The notes under the pieces are model-generated. The model saw only the letters and a program-made list of their open reading frames with translations. It ran no database searches and had not been told where the DNA came from. The position numbers and the translations under genes were made by a program. Positions 30,823 to 39,935 of a stretch of DNA of 64,000 nt are shown here, in pieces (the stretch's first letter is position 1; every line of letters starts with the position of its first letter). The stretch is from assembly GCF_011762125.1 (NCBI RefSeq), contig NZ_JAASQN010000001.1:186001-250000 (forward strand), written 5' to 3'. This stretch comes from Sphingopyxis panaciterrae. GTDB lineage: Bacteria; Pseudomonadota; Alphaproteobacteria; Sphingomonadales; Sphingomonadaceae.

Positions 30823-33030
30823 ATGCGTCTTAAATTGTCCCTGATGCTTGCCGCTGCCCTGATTTCCGCGACGCCGGCGCATGCCCAATATACGCTGAAC
30901 GTCCGCGATGCCGACATTCGCGCCTTCATCCAGGATGCGGCGCGAATCACCGGGCGGACGTTCGTCATCGACGGACGCGTGAACGGCAAGGTGTCGGTGG
31001 TGACCGACCGTCCGCTGTCGCGCAGCGAATATTTCGAGATTTTCCTCTCGACCCTGCGCTCCAACGGCCTCGTCGCGGTGCCGGGTCCGAACGGCAGCTA
31101 CCGGGTGCAGCCGATCGACGGCGCTGCGGCGCAGCCCGGCCGCATCGGCAGCGGCGGCGCGGCGCAGAACCAGTTCGTCACCGAAATCATCCGCCTGCGC
31201 CACATCGACGCGGTGTCGGCGGTCGAAACGCTGCGCCCGCTGGTCAGCGCGCAGGGCTCGCTCACCGCGAACCGCAACGCCAACAGCCTGGTCGTCGCCG
31301 ACTTCGCCGACAATATTCGCCGCATCCGCGCGCTCGCCAGCAGCATCGACCGCGACAGTTCGACCAGCCAGATCGTGACGCTGAAAAACGCCGGCGCGCG
31401 CGAAATTGCCGCGGCCCTGCAAGCGCTGGTGCCCGCGGCGGGCGAGGGCGCGCAATCCCCTGTTGCGATCGTGCCCATCGACAGCAGCAACGCGATCGCG
31501 CTGCGTGGAGACCAGGCGATGGTCGCGCGCTTCGTCCAGATGGCGAATGATCTCGACGCGAAAGCGGCCGGCGGCACCGAACTCCGCGTCTATTGGCTCG
31601 AACATGCCAATGCCGAAACGCTGTTGCCGACGATCCAGCAGCTCGTCGGCGGCGGCAGCGATCCGGCGCAAAAGGCGGGGCTGCCCCCCGCGTCCTCTTC
31701 GTCGTCATCATCCTCTTCGTCGTCGTCGAGCGGTTCGGCCGTTCCCACGGCGGCGGCGCCGACCGCATCGGCATCGGTCAGTGGCAGCGGTGGCAGTATC
31801 GCGACCCGCGGTCCGGCGATTGTCACCCGCTACGAGGGCGCCAATGCGATCATCGTCGCCGCGAACAGCGAAGTGCAGCGTATGCTGGGCGAATTGATCC
31901 GCCAGCTCGACAGCCGCCGCGAACAGGTGCTGGTCGAGGCGATCGTCGTCGAGATCGGCGACGATGCGGCGAAGCGGCTCGGCGTCCAGTTCCTGCTTGG
32001 CGGCAAGAATATCCCGTTCGTCGCGACGAACTACAGCAATGCGCAGCCCAATATCTTCACGCTGGGCGGCGCTTACGCGGCGAACCAGCTGTCGCAGCAG
32101 ACGACGACGGTCAATGGTACGACGACGGTGACCCAGACGAACAGTTCGCTCGGCAGCAGTCTGCAGGAGGCGGCAGCGGCGTCGCTGCTGACCGCAACCG
32201 GCGGCTTTGCGGGTTTCGCGGGTGACATCGGCAAGAACACGATCTTCGGCGCGATCATCAACGCGGTCAAATCGGACACCACATCGAACCTGCTCGCGAC
32301 CCCGCATATCGTGACGCTCGACAATCAGGCGGCAAAGTTCCTTGTCGGACAGGAAGTGCCGATCACGACGGGCGAGGCGCTCAGCGACAATTTCGACAAC
32401 GCCTTCCGCACCGTTCAGCGCGAAGAGGTCGGCATCAAGCTGGAGGTCACGCCGCAGGTCAATGGCGCGGGTGAGGTGAAGCTGTTCCTCCGCCAGGAAG
32501 TGTCGAGCGTCGCCGGACCGGTGTCGTCGCGCAACAGCGACCTCATCCTCAACAAGCGTTCGTTCGAAACCGTGCTGACCGTCGATGACGGCGAAATCCT
32601 CGCGATCGGCGGCCTGCTCAACGACGACGAGCGCAAGACGATCGAGCGGATCCCGCTGCTCAGCGATATTCCCTTGCTCGGCGAGCTTTTCAAATCGCGC
32701 AGCCGCAGCCGGACGAAGACCAATTTGATGGTCTTCATCCGCCCGACGATCCTGCGCAATCGCGAGGATAATGCCGCGCTGACCGCGCGCCGCTACGGCT
32801 ATATCCGCCAGTTCCAGCTTAACCGGAACCCTGACGAGGAACCCGCGATCGACACGCTCGTGCGCGATTATATGGGCACGACGCCGCCGGCACCGCCCGC
32901 GGCGAGCGATGTCACCGTCGGCCCCGTCGACCTGCCCGCGCTGCGCGGCCCCGACGGCAGCGTCACGCCGACCGAGGTGCCGCCCTCGATCTCGAACGCG
33001 CCGGCACCGCCGGCCAGAGACTATCCGTGA
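30823..33030 (+). CDS. gspD: Type II secretion secretin
   Basis: A 735-residue outer-membrane secretin. The signal peptide ends TPAHA before QYT. The N0 domain (LNVRDADIRAFIQDAARITG) and N1-N3 repeats follow (VTEIIRLRHIDAVSAVETLRP; VTLKNAGAREIAAALQAL). N3 carries an uninterrupted serine-rich loop of about 14 residues near 287-300. The secretin core is clear (NLLATPHIVTLDNQAAKFLVGQ, then EVGIKLEVTPQV, LTVDDGEILAIGGLL and the FKSRSRSRTKTNLMVFIRPTIL end; quoted in parts). A proline-rich tail ends the protein. No pilotin gene is seen. The gspE GTG overlaps its stop (GTGA). Confidence 0.93.
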   Translation: MRLKLSLMLAAALISATPAHAQYTLNVRDADIRAFIQDAARITGRTFVIDGRVNGKVSVVTDRPLSRSEYFEIFLSTLRSNGLVAVPGPNGSYRVQPIDGAAAQPGRIGSGGAAQNQFVTEIIRLRHIDAVSAVETLRPLVSAQGSLTANRNANSLVVADFADNIRRIRALASSIDRDSSTSQIVTLKNAGAREIAAALQALVPAAGEGAQSPVAIVPIDSSNAIALRGDQAMVARFVQMANDLDAKAAGGTELRVYWLEHANAETLLPTIQQLVGGGSDPAQKAGLPPASSSSSSSSSSSSSGSAVPTAAAPTASASVSGSGGSIATRGPAIVTRYEGANAIIVAANSEVQRMLGELIRQLDSRREQVLVEAIVVEIGDDAAKRLGVQFLLGGKNIPFVATNYSNAQPNIFTLGGAYAANQLSQQTTTVNGTTTVTQTNSSLGSSLQEAAAASLLTATGGFAGFAGDIGKNTIFGAIINAVKSDTTSNLLATPHIVTLDNQAAKFLVGQEVPITTGEALSDNFDNAFRTVQREEVGIKLEVTPQVNGAGEVKLFLRQEVSSVAGPVSSRNSDLILNKRSFETVLTVDDGEILAIGGLLNDDERKTIERIPLLSDIPLLGELFKSRSRSRTKTNLMVFIRPTILRNREDNAALTARRYGYIRQFQLNRNPDEEPAIDTLVRDYMGTTPPAPPAASDVTVGPVDLPALRGPDGSVTPTEVPPSISNAPAPPARDYP

Positions 33031-34520
33031 CCGATCCCGAACCGATCGCCGCCCCGCCGGCGCCGGTCGACATCCCCTATGGCTTCGCGCGGACGCATGG
33101 CGTCGTCATCGCGCCGGGCGAAAACGGCGCGTGGCTCGCGACGCTGCGCGAGGGCAGCGATCCCGCGGTCCTGATCGAAGTGAAGCGCTATCTGGCGCAG
33201 CCGCTGCGCGTTGCGACCGCCAGCGTCGCCGACTTCGACCGGCTGCTGTCGGACCATTATGCCGTCGATGCCTCGGCGGCGGCGATGGCGGGTTCGCTCG
33301 ACGGCGGCGATCTCGATTTCAGCCTGCCGAGCGCCGAGGATCTGCTCGACAGCGCCGACGACGCGCCCGCGATCCGCCTGATCAACGCGATCATCGCGGA
33401 GGCGGTGCGGCAGGGGGTCAGCGACATCCATATCGAACCCTATGAAAGCGGGCTTGTCGTGCGGATGCGCACCGATGGCGTCTTGCGCGAACATCTGCGC
33501 ATGCCGCCGCACGTCGCCCCCGTCGTCGTCAGCCGCATCAAGGTGATGGCGCGGCTCGACATCGCCGAGCGCCGTATCCCGCAGGACGGGCGTATCGGGC
33601 TGACGCTGGCGGGCAAGGCGGTCGACGTCCGTGTCTCGACCTTGCCCAGCCGCGCGGGTGAACGCGTGGTGATGCGTATCCTCGACAAGGACAGCGCGGG
33701 GATCGACTTTGACGTCCTTGGCCTGACCGGCGCCGCCGACCAGATCTTGCGCGAGGCGCTCGCCGAACCCAATGGCATCATCCTCGTCACCGGGCCGACG
33801 GGTTCGGGCAAGACGACCTCGCTCTACGCCGCCTTGAAGCAGCTCAACGACGGCCAGCGCAACATCCTGACCGTCGAAGATCCGGTCGAATATGCCGTCG
33901 ACGGCGTCGGCCAGACGCAGGTCAACGCCAAGGTCGGGCTCGATTTCGCCGCGGGGCTGCGCGCGATCCTGCGCCAGGATCCCGACGTCGTCATGGTCGG
34001 CGAAATCCGCGACCGCGAGACCGCCGATATCGCGGTACAGGCCTCGCTCACCGGCCATCTTGTCCTGTCGACCGTCCACACCAACGACGCGGTCGGCGCG
34101 ATCACGCGCCTCAAGGATCTGAAAGTCGAACCTTTCCTGCTCGCCTCGACCTTGCGCGCGGTGATCGCGCAGCGGCTCGTCCGCAAGCTTTGCGACCATT
34201 GCCGCGAACCGGTGCAGGCCGACAACAGCGTCGCCGCGATGCTCGGGCTCGACATCGGCACCGTCATCTGGCGCCCCAAGGGCTGCGACCAGTGCGGCCA
34301 GACCGGCTATAAGGGCCGCATCGGGGTATTCGAGGCAATCAAGGTCGACGAAACGGTGCGCCGCTACATCTATGCCGGCGGCGACGAAGCGATGATCGCC
34401 AAGCACGCATTCCTGAAGGCGCCGACGCTCGCGTCGGCGGCGCGCGCGATGGTTGCCAAGGGACTGACGACGGCCGAGGAGGCGATCCGCGTCGCGCGGC
34501 GCGAGGATGTCGATGCCTGA
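33027..34520 (+). CDS. gspE: Type II secretion ATPase
   Basis: A 497-residue cytoplasmic ATPase driving pseudopilus assembly. Walker A GPTGSGKT (256-263), Asp box VEDPVEY, Walker B RQDPDVVMVGEIRD (316-329), His box STVHTNDAVGAITRL, and the zinc tetracysteine (C389/C392 and C420/C423: CDHC, CDQC) are all present. An N-terminal domain that docks to GspL precedes them. The GTG start at 33027 overlaps the gspD stop. Its 3' end overlaps gspF by 8 bp. Confidence 0.95.
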   Translation: MTDPEPIAAPPAPVDIPYGFARTHGVVIAPGENGAWLATLREGSDPAVLIEVKRYLAQPLRVATASVADFDRLLSDHYAVDASAAAMAGSLDGGDLDFSLPSAEDLLDSADDAPAIRLINAIIAEAVRQGVSDIHIEPYESGLVVRMRTDGVLREHLRMPPHVAPVVVSRIKVMARLDIAERRIPQDGRIGLTLAGKAVDVRVSTLPSRAGERVVMRILDKDSAGIDFDVLGLTGAADQILREALAEPNGIILVTGPTGSGKTTSLYAALKQLNDGQRNILTVEDPVEYAVDGVGQTQVNAKVGLDFAAGLRAILRQDPDVVMVGEIRDRETADIAVQASLTGHLVLSTVHTNDAVGAITRLKDLKVEPFLLASTLRAVIAQRLVRKLCDHCREPVQADNSVAAMLGLDIGTVIWRPKGCDQCGQTGYKGRIGVFEAIKVDETVRRYIYAGGDEAMIAKHAFLKAPTLASAARAMVAKGLTTAEEAIRVARREDVDA

Positions 34521-35727
34521 TTATCGCTATGTGGCGATCGACCCGCAGGGGCGCGAGCGGAAGGGACGGTTGACTGCGGCAAACGACGATGCCGCGCGCG
34601 CCAGCCTGACCGCGCGCAAATTCCATATCGTCGCGGTGGAAAGCGCCGGCGCGCGCCCCGCGTCGCGCTCGCTGCTTGCCTTTCGCCGCGCAAAGCTCTC
34701 AAGCAAGGAACTTGCACTCTTCACGCGCCAACTCGCCACCCTCGCCGAAGTCGCGCCGCTCGAGGAAGCCTTGCGCACGCTGACGCGCCAGAGCGAGGCC
34801 GAAAGCGCGCGCGCGGTGATCGCCGACGTCCACGCCGGGCTGCTCGAGGGCCGCCGCCTCGCCGATGCGATGGCGCGCCAGCCGGGCAGCTTCCCGCCGC
34901 TTTACCGTGCGATGGTCGCGGCGGGCGAAACCACCGGCAGCCTGACGACGATCCTCGCGCGCCTCGCCGACCTGCTCGAACGCCAGGCCGAAGTGCGCGG
35001 CAAGCTGATCGCGGCGCTCGCCTATCCGATCGTCCTCGCCGTCGTCGCGATCGGGGTCGTCGCGGCGCTGATGATCTTCGTCGTTCCGCGCGTCGTCGAA
35101 CAATTCACCGATGTCGGCCAGCAATTGCCCTTCCTGACCCGCGCGGTGATTGCGATCTCGGGTTTCGCCGCAAGCTGGTGGTGGCTCGTCCTGCTGCTGC
35201 TCGCGGCCGCGACCTTCGGCTGGGTCACCGCGATGCGCCGCCCCGGCTTCAAGGCGCGCGTCGATGGCCGCCTGCTTCGCCTGCCGCTTTTCGGCCGCCT
35301 GCTCCGCGATCTTTATGCCGCGCGTTTCGCGCGCACGCTCTCGACGATGGTGTCGAGCCGGCTGCCGCTTGTCGAGGGGCTGCGCCTGACCGTGCCGACG
35401 ATCCGCAACGCCGCGCTGGCCGGCGCGACCGCGAATATCGTCGATCAGGTCCGCGCCGGCGGCAGCCTTTCGGCGGCGCTTCGCGATGCCGGAGTCTTTC
35501 CGCCGCTGCTCGTTTACATGACCGCGAGCGGCGAAAGCGCCGGGCGGCTCGAACAGATGCTCGAACGCGCCGCCGACTATCTCGAACGCGAGTTCGACCG
35601 TTTTACCGCCGCCTCGATGGCGCTTCTCGAACCTGTCATAATTGTCCTTATGGGGTCTTGCGTCGCGCTCATCATTCTCGCCATCCTGCTTCCGATCCTC
35701 CAGTTGCAGAACCTCGCAGGTCTATAA
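34513..35727 (+). CDS. gspF: Type II secretion inner-membrane protein F
   Basis: A 404-residue polytopic platform protein of normal length. Two T2SSF repeats are seen: the first around LALFTRQLATLAEVAPLEEAL and AGETTGSLTTIL, the second around RFARTLSTMVSSRLPLVEGL and TASGESAGRLEQML. Three transmembrane helices lie at about 170-190, 213-235 and near the C-terminus (EPVIIVLMGSCVALIILAIL). The ATG at 34513 has GAGGA in front; 34507 is an alternative two codons earlier. It is followed by gspG with one base between stop and start. Confidence 0.92.
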   Translation: MPDYRYVAIDPQGRERKGRLTAANDDAARASLTARKFHIVAVESAGARPASRSLLAFRRAKLSSKELALFTRQLATLAEVAPLEEALRTLTRQSEAESARAVIADVHAGLLEGRRLADAMARQPGSFPPLYRAMVAAGETTGSLTTILARLADLLERQAEVRGKLIAALAYPIVLAVVAIGVVAALMIFVVPRVVEQFTDVGQQLPFLTRAVIAISGFAASWWWLVLLLLAAATFGWVTAMRRPGFKARVDGRLLRLPLFGRLLRDLYAARFARTLSTMVSSRLPLVEGLRLTVPTIRNAALAGATANIVDQVRAGGSLSAALRDAGVFPPLLVYMTASGESAGRLEQMLERAADYLEREFDRFTAASMALLEPVIIVLMGSCVALIILAILLPILQLQNLAGL

Positions 35728-35728
35728 T

Positions 35729-36235
35729 ATGTCGCTCATGCAGCTTTTCCTTCGCCTGATGCTCGATACCTCCTTTTCCAATCAGGGGCGTGCGCCCGCC
35801 GTCCGCCGCCGCAAGCGCGACGAGCGCGGCTTCACGCTCACCGAACTGATGGTCGTGATCTTCATCATCGGGCTGCTCGCGACGGTGGTGATGATCAACG
35901 TGCTGCCGAGCCAGGACCGCGCGATGGTCACCAAGGCAAAGGCCGACATCGCAACGCTCGAAACCGCGCTCGAACAATATCGCCTCGACAATCTGACCTA
36001 TCCGGCATCGGGCGACGGCTTGAATGCGCTGACCACGCCGCCGCCTGCGCTCGCGCAGCCCGAACGTTATCGCCGCGGCGGCTATATCAAGAAACTCCCG
36101 GCCGATCCGTGGGGCCGTCCCTATAATTACCAGGCGCCGGGGCCGAACGGAAAGGCGTTCGACGTCTGGTCGCTCGGTGCGGATGGAGCGCCCGGCGGAA
36201 CCGACGACAATGCCGACATTCGCGGAGAAGGCTGA
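35729..36235 (+). CDS. gspG: Type II secretion major pseudopilin
   Basis: A 168-residue major pseudopilin. The prepilin site is DERG/FTLTELMVVIFIIGLL (cleavage after Gly, Glu at +5), and the C-terminal region has the calcium-binding-loop type ending (LGADGAPGGTDDNADI). The leader is unusually long (about 34 residues; 6-10 is typical) whichever of the ATGs at 35729 or 35738 is used. The ATG at 35759 would shorten it to 24 but lacks a ribosome-binding site. The long leader may be a lineage feature. It overlaps gspH by 26 bp. Confidence 0.92.
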   Translation: MSLMQLFLRLMLDTSFSNQGRAPAVRRRKRDERGFTLTELMVVIFIIGLLATVVMINVLPSQDRAMVTKAKADIATLETALEQYRLDNLTYPASGDGLNALTTPPPALAQPERYRRGGYIKKLPADPWGRPYNYQAPGPNGKAFDVWSLGADGAPGGTDDNADIRGEG

Positions 36236-36686
36236 ACGTCGCTCCGGCGAACGCGGCTTCACGCTGGTCGAACTGATGGTCGTGATGGCCATCATGGCGC
36301 TCGCGGCGGCTGCGGTCGTGCTGACGATTCCCGGCGAAGAACGCACCGTGCGCAGCGAGGCGGACCGCCTTGCCGCGCGCCTCGCCGCCGCGCGCGATGT
36401 TGCGGTGATCGAAGGGCGTGGGGTGGCGGTCAGTTTCGCGCCGTCGGGCTATGGTTTCGAACGGCGGATCGAGGGGGCGTGGCAGTCGTTGCCCGGCCGC
36501 GCCTTCGAACGGCGAAGTTGGCCGGGCGGTATCCGCTTCGTCGCCGGTGACGGCCAGGGGGCCGCGCGTATCGTCTTTGATCGCGTCGGCACCAGCCCGA
36601 CCCCGCAGGCGGTCGTGCTGTCCGGTGGCGACGCACGCGAGATCGTCCGCGTTTCGGCGACGGGGGAGGTCAGCCGTGGGCAATGA
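36210..36686 (+). CDS. gspH: Type II secretion minor pseudopilin H
   Basis: A 158-residue minor pseudopilin. The ATG at 36210 gives a 16-residue leader before ERG/FTLVELMVVMAIMALAAA, with Glu at +5. A GspH-like globular domain follows (ADRLAARLAAARDVAVIEGRGVAV, given in part). It starts inside gspG and its stop overlaps the GTG of gspI, as expected for a tightly coupled operon. Upstream in-frame ATGs (36177, 36183) lie deeper in gspG and are less likely. Confidence 0.88.
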   Translation: MPTFAEKAERRSGERGFTLVELMVVMAIMALAAAAVVLTIPGEERTVRSEADRLAARLAAARDVAVIEGRGVAVSFAPSGYGFERRIEGAWQSLPGRAFERRSWPGGIRFVAGDGQGAARIVFDRVGTSPTPQAVVLSGGDAREIVRVSATGEVSRGQ

Positions 36687-37062
36687 TGCGGCCCCCCTTT
36701 CTCGCAGTGGCGAAGCGGGCTTCACCCTGCTTGAAATGCTCGTCGCGCTCAGCATCATCAGCATCGCCGCGCTGACGCTCGTGCGCCTCGACGCTTTCGC
36801 CGTGCGGACGGCGGGGGACCTCGATGAAAGCACGTTGGCGGGCATCGTCGCGCAGAATCGCGCGGTGGAGCTGTGGAGCGATACCGCCCCGCCAACGATC
36901 GGCAACAGCACGAGTGGCGTCGCCAACGCCGGCCGCAACTGGCGTATCGAACAGCGCGTCGCGAAGACCGCCGACGACAGCCTGCTGCGCATCGACCTGA
37001 CCGTCCGGCCCGAGGCGGGACGCGGGCAGGCGGTGCTGACGATTATCAGGCCATCGCGATGA
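36676..37062 (+). CDS. gspI: Type II secretion minor pseudopilin I
   Basis: A 128-residue minor pseudopilin, the usual length for GspI. Start GTG at 36676 with GGAGG six bases upstream, giving a 15-residue leader before EAG/FTLLEMLVALSIISIAAL, with Glu at +5. The rest shows the GspI pattern (IVAQNRAVELW, NWRIEQRV). It overlaps gspH by 11 bp, and its stop overlaps the gspJ ATG (ATGA). Confidence 0.9.
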   Translation: MGNDAAPLSRSGEAGFTLLEMLVALSIISIAALTLVRLDAFAVRTAGDLDESTLAGIVAQNRAVELWSDTAPPTIGNSTSGVANAGRNWRIEQRVAKTADDSLLRIDLTVRPEAGRGQAVLTIIRPSR

Positions 37063-37787
37063 AAAAATTGGTCTGCGCCCTGTTCCGTATCCCCGCGAAG
37101 GCGGGGATCCAGAGCCTTACATACCTGCCCGGCGTTCATTCGCTCTGGGCCCCCGCCTGCGCGGGGGCGCGACCATCTCGCGATGATCGCGGCTTCACGC
37201 TCGTCGAAATGCTCGTCGCGCTGTCGATCTTCGCGATCATAGCGGCGATGGGAGTCGGCCTGCTCCGCAGCAGCATCGACACGCAGGATGCCGTGCAGGC
37301 GCGGCTCAAGGCGATGAGCGGGATCAATCGGGTGCGCGCGGTGATGGCAAACGACCTCGCGCAGGCGGTGCAGCGCCCGACGCGCGGACAGGCGGGCGAG
37401 CCGGTGCCGGCGTTCATCGGCTCCTCCTCCGGTTTTGCCTTTGTCCACGGCGGCGCGAGCGCGCTCGACGGCAGCCCGCGTCCCGATGTCGAACGGGTCG
37501 GCTATGCCTTCACCGGTGGCGAGTGGCGGCGCGCGACGCAGCCGATGCTCGACGGCACCGCGCTCAGCGACGGCGACCGGCTCATCGGCGAAGTCGATGC
37601 CGTCGCGGTGCGCTACCGCGACGAGAAAGGGAATTGGAGCGATGGCTGGACGTCCGACCCCGGCGATCGCCTGCCGCGCGCGGTCGAGGTGCGGCTGACC
37701 CGCCGTGCCCGCGAGCCGCTGACGATGCTGTTTCTCACCGCGCCGACCTTGCCGCCCCCGCCGCCACCGCGGGCGCCGCCGTCATGA
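37059..37787 (+). CDS. gspJ: Type II secretion minor pseudopilin J with a REP-encoded leader extension
   Basis: A 242-residue minor pseudopilin. The mature part is normal: DRG/FTLVEMLVALSIFAIIAA, with Glu at +5, and a GspJ globular domain. The leader is about 45 residues because a REP palindrome pair (37089-37168) lies between the start codon and the cleavage site and is translated in frame as ...RIPAKAGIQ...WAPACAGARP.... No in-frame ATG or GTG with a ribosome-binding site lies between the repeat and the cleavage site, and the ATG at 37059 overlaps the gspI stop. So the extended leader is probably real. A proline-rich tail ends the protein. Overlaps gspK (ATGA). Confidence 0.85.
   Translation: MKKLVCALFRIPAKAGIQSLTYLPGVHSLWAPACAGARPSRDDRGFTLVEMLVALSIFAIIAAMGVGLLRSSIDTQDAVQARLKAMSGINRVRAVMANDLAQAVQRPTRGQAGEPVPAFIGSSSGFAFVHGGASALDGSPRPDVERVGYAFTGGEWRRATQPMLDGTALSDGDRLIGEVDAVAVRYRDEKGNWSDGWTSDPGDRLPRAVEVRLTRRAREPLTMLFLTAPTLPPPPPPRAPPS
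37089..37168. repeat. REP/BIME-like palindrome pair inside gspJ
   Basis: ATCCCCGCGAAGGCGGGGAT (37089-37108) and GCCCCCGCCTGCGCGGGGGC (37149-37168) are palindromic, with pairing inner arms CCAGAG/CTCTGG at 37109-37114 and 37143-37148. The design and first hairpin are identical to the intergenic copy at 13751-13830. Here it lies within a coding sequence and keeps the frame open. Confidence 0.85.
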
Positions 37788-38788
37788 TCCGGCGGTCGAA
37801 AGACGAACGCGGCGCCGCGCTGCTCAGCGTGTTGCTGCTTGTTGCCGTAATGACGGTGATCGCGGCGACCGCGCTCGACCGGCTGACCCTCGCGACGCGG
37901 ATCGCGGGCAGCGCGGCGACGGTCGATCAGGGCCGCGCCTACAGCTTTGCCGCCGAACAGATCGCGCTCGGCCGCGTTGCCGATCTGGTCGGGCGCGACA
38001 CCTCGCGGCTGACGCTTGCGGGCGGCTGGCTCGGCCGCGAATTCGCCCTGCCATTGCCCGGCGGCGAAGCGCGTGCCCGGCTTGCCGATGCGAATAATTG
38101 CTTCAACCTCAACGCGCTTGTCACCGAAGCCGCGCCGGGGCGGCTCAGCCAGCGCGCGGGCGCGATCGCGCAGTTCGCCGAATTGATGACCTTGCTGGGG
38201 GTCAATGCGGGCGAAGCCAAGGCGATCGCCGGCGCGAGTGCCGACTGGATCGACAGCGACAGCAATGATGGCCCGGAGGGGGCCGAGGATGGCGTCTATC
38301 GTTCGATGCAGACCTCCTATCTGCCGGCGAACCGCAAGATGGCCGATATCAGCGAACTGCGGGCGGTGCGCGGGGTGACGCCAAAAATCTACGCGCGGCT
38401 CAAATCCTGGATCTGCGTGCTGCCGGTCGCCGATCCGATCCGGCTCAACGTCAACACGCTCACCCCCGAACAGGCACCGCTGATCGCAATGTTGCGGCCT
38501 GGCGAAATCGGCATCGCGAATGCGCGCGCTGCGCTGGCGGCGCGGCCCGCCGACGGCTATGGCAGCAGCGTCCGATTCTGGAAGTCCGGCCCGCTGGCCG
38601 GGGTCGATCCGGGGGATGCCGCCGAACAGGCGGGGATGACGAGCCGCTGGCTGACGCTGACGACGAATGTGACAATGGGGGACGGATATTTGACTTCGGT
38701 GTCGCTCATCGATGCTTATGGCGGGGCCCCGGCGGCCGGCGCAGCGCCGCCATCGGTCGTCCGCCGCGATTGGGGCGAGAGCGACTGA
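37784..38788 (+). CDS. gspK: Type II secretion minor pseudopilin K
   Basis: A 334-residue largest minor pseudopilin, which caps the pseudopilus tip. The short leader MIRRSKDERG precedes AALLSVLLLVAVMTVIAATA. The +5 glutamate is absent, which is normal for GspK. The large insert domain includes ASADWIDSDSNDGPEGAEDG (calcium-site-like acidic loop) and LNVNTLTPEQAPL. The ATG at 37784 overlaps the gspJ stop; the longer frame from 37523 is only overlap with gspJ. Confidence 0.92.
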   Translation: MIRRSKDERGAALLSVLLLVAVMTVIAATALDRLTLATRIAGSAATVDQGRAYSFAAEQIALGRVADLVGRDTSRLTLAGGWLGREFALPLPGGEARARLADANNCFNLNALVTEAAPGRLSQRAGAIAQFAELMTLLGVNAGEAKAIAGASADWIDSDSNDGPEGAEDGVYRSMQTSYLPANRKMADISELRAVRGVTPKIYARLKSWICVLPVADPIRLNVNTLTPEQAPLIAMLRPGEIGIANARAALAARPADGYGSSVRFWKSGPLAGVDPGDAAEQAGMTSRWLTLTTNVTMGDGYLTSVSLIDAYGGAPAAGAAPPSVVRRDWGESD

Positions 38789-38789
38789 G

Positions 38790-39935
38790 ATGGCGCATGT
38801 GCTGATACTCTGGTTGCCGCCCGTGGCGGCGCTTGGCGACGAAAACATCCGCCCGGCGTGGCTGCGCGTCGACGATGGCGTGATCGTCGATTCGGGTCAG
38901 GACGACGGCTGGGTCGATGCCTGGGAAAAGCCGCAGGACAAGGGCGCCGACGACGACCGGCTGGTCGCGCTCGCGCCCGCCGCCGACGTGCCGGTGCGCT
39001 GGCGGTTCTATCCCGACGCCGCCCCTGCACAGGCCGCCGCGGCGGCGCGGATCGACACGCTGAAGGACAGCCTCGGCGATGCGGCGGCGCTCCATATCGT
39101 GGCCGGGCAGCCTGCCGAAGCAGGGCAGGCGGTGCCCGTCGCGGTCACTACGCATGCGGCGATGACGGCGTGGACCGAATGGCTGGGCGCGCGCGGCCTG
39201 ACCCCGGCGGCGATCGTGCCCGCCGCGGTGGCGGTGCCGCCGCCCGAGCCCGATACGCTGTGGACCGCCGAACTTGGCGGCGAGCAGATTGTTCGCACCA
39301 TCGACCGGGCTTATGCATCCGATCCCGACCTCGATCCGCTGATCGCTGGCGCGCACGATATCGCACCGCTCGATCCTGACCGGATGCGCGAGGCATTGCT
39401 GCTGTCGGTGGCGACGCCGCCGCTCGACCTGTTGACCGGCGGCTGGAAACCGAAACGCAAATGGCCGGTCGATCCGGCGCTGCTGCGGCACGCGAAACGC
39501 CTGTTCATCGCACTCGTCGCGATCAGCTTGGCGGTGCCGATCATCCATGCGATCCGCCTGGCGAGCGACACCGGCCGCGCCGAAGACGCCACTGTCGCGA
39601 TGGCGAAAAAGGCGGGGGTGACCGCCGCCGATGCCTCGGCCGCAGAGGCCGAACTCGATCGGCGGCTCGCCGCGGCGGGGGGCGGGCCGCTGGCGTTCTC
39701 GGTGCCCGCATCGGCGCTCTACGATGCCATGGACGACACGCCGGGCGTGACGCTGAAGACGCTGTCGCACCGCACCGACGGCACGCTGACGACGACGATC
39801 GCCGCGCCGCGCGTCGACGATGTGAACAAGGTGCTGCTGGCGCTGCAGGCGCGCGGCTATCGCATCACCGCGCAGCCGATGGCGGGCAGCGACGGGCTGC
39901 AGATGGCCAATGTCACGATCCGGGCGGTGCCATGA
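38790..39935 (+). CDS. gspL: Type II secretion protein L
   Basis: A 381-residue bitopic platform protein that recruits GspE. It has a cytoplasmic actin-like N-terminal half (MAHVLILWLPP onward), one transmembrane helix at about 231-249 (RLFIALVAISLAVPIIHA) and a periplasmic ferredoxin-like domain (VTLKTLSHRTDGTLTTTI, then LQARGYRITAQPM). Sequence conservation is weak, as is usual for GspL. Identity rests on this topology and on its position between gspK and gspM. The ATG at 38790 lies one base after the gspK stop; it overlaps gspM as ATGA. Confidence 0.85.
   Translation: MAHVLILWLPPVAALGDENIRPAWLRVDDGVIVDSGQDDGWVDAWEKPQDKGADDDRLVALAPAADVPVRWRFYPDAAPAQAAAAARIDTLKDSLGDAAALHIVAGQPAEAGQAVPVAVTTHAAMTAWTEWLGARGLTPAAIVPAAVAVPPPEPDTLWTAELGGEQIVRTIDRAYASDPDLDPLIAGAHDIAPLDPDRMREALLLSVATPPLDLLTGGWKPKRKWPVDPALLRHAKRLFIALVAISLAVPIIHAIRLASDTGRAEDATVAMAKKAGVTAADASAAEAELDRRLAAAGGGPLAFSVPASALYDAMDDTPGVTLKTLSHRTDGTLTTTIAAPRVDDVNKVLLALQARGYRITAQPMAGSDGLQMANVTIRAVP

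Noticed and set aside
31690-31735. TCN-rich low-complexity run in gspD
   Set aside because: It encodes a serine-rich loop in the secretin N3 domain, a usual place for variable low-complexity insertions.
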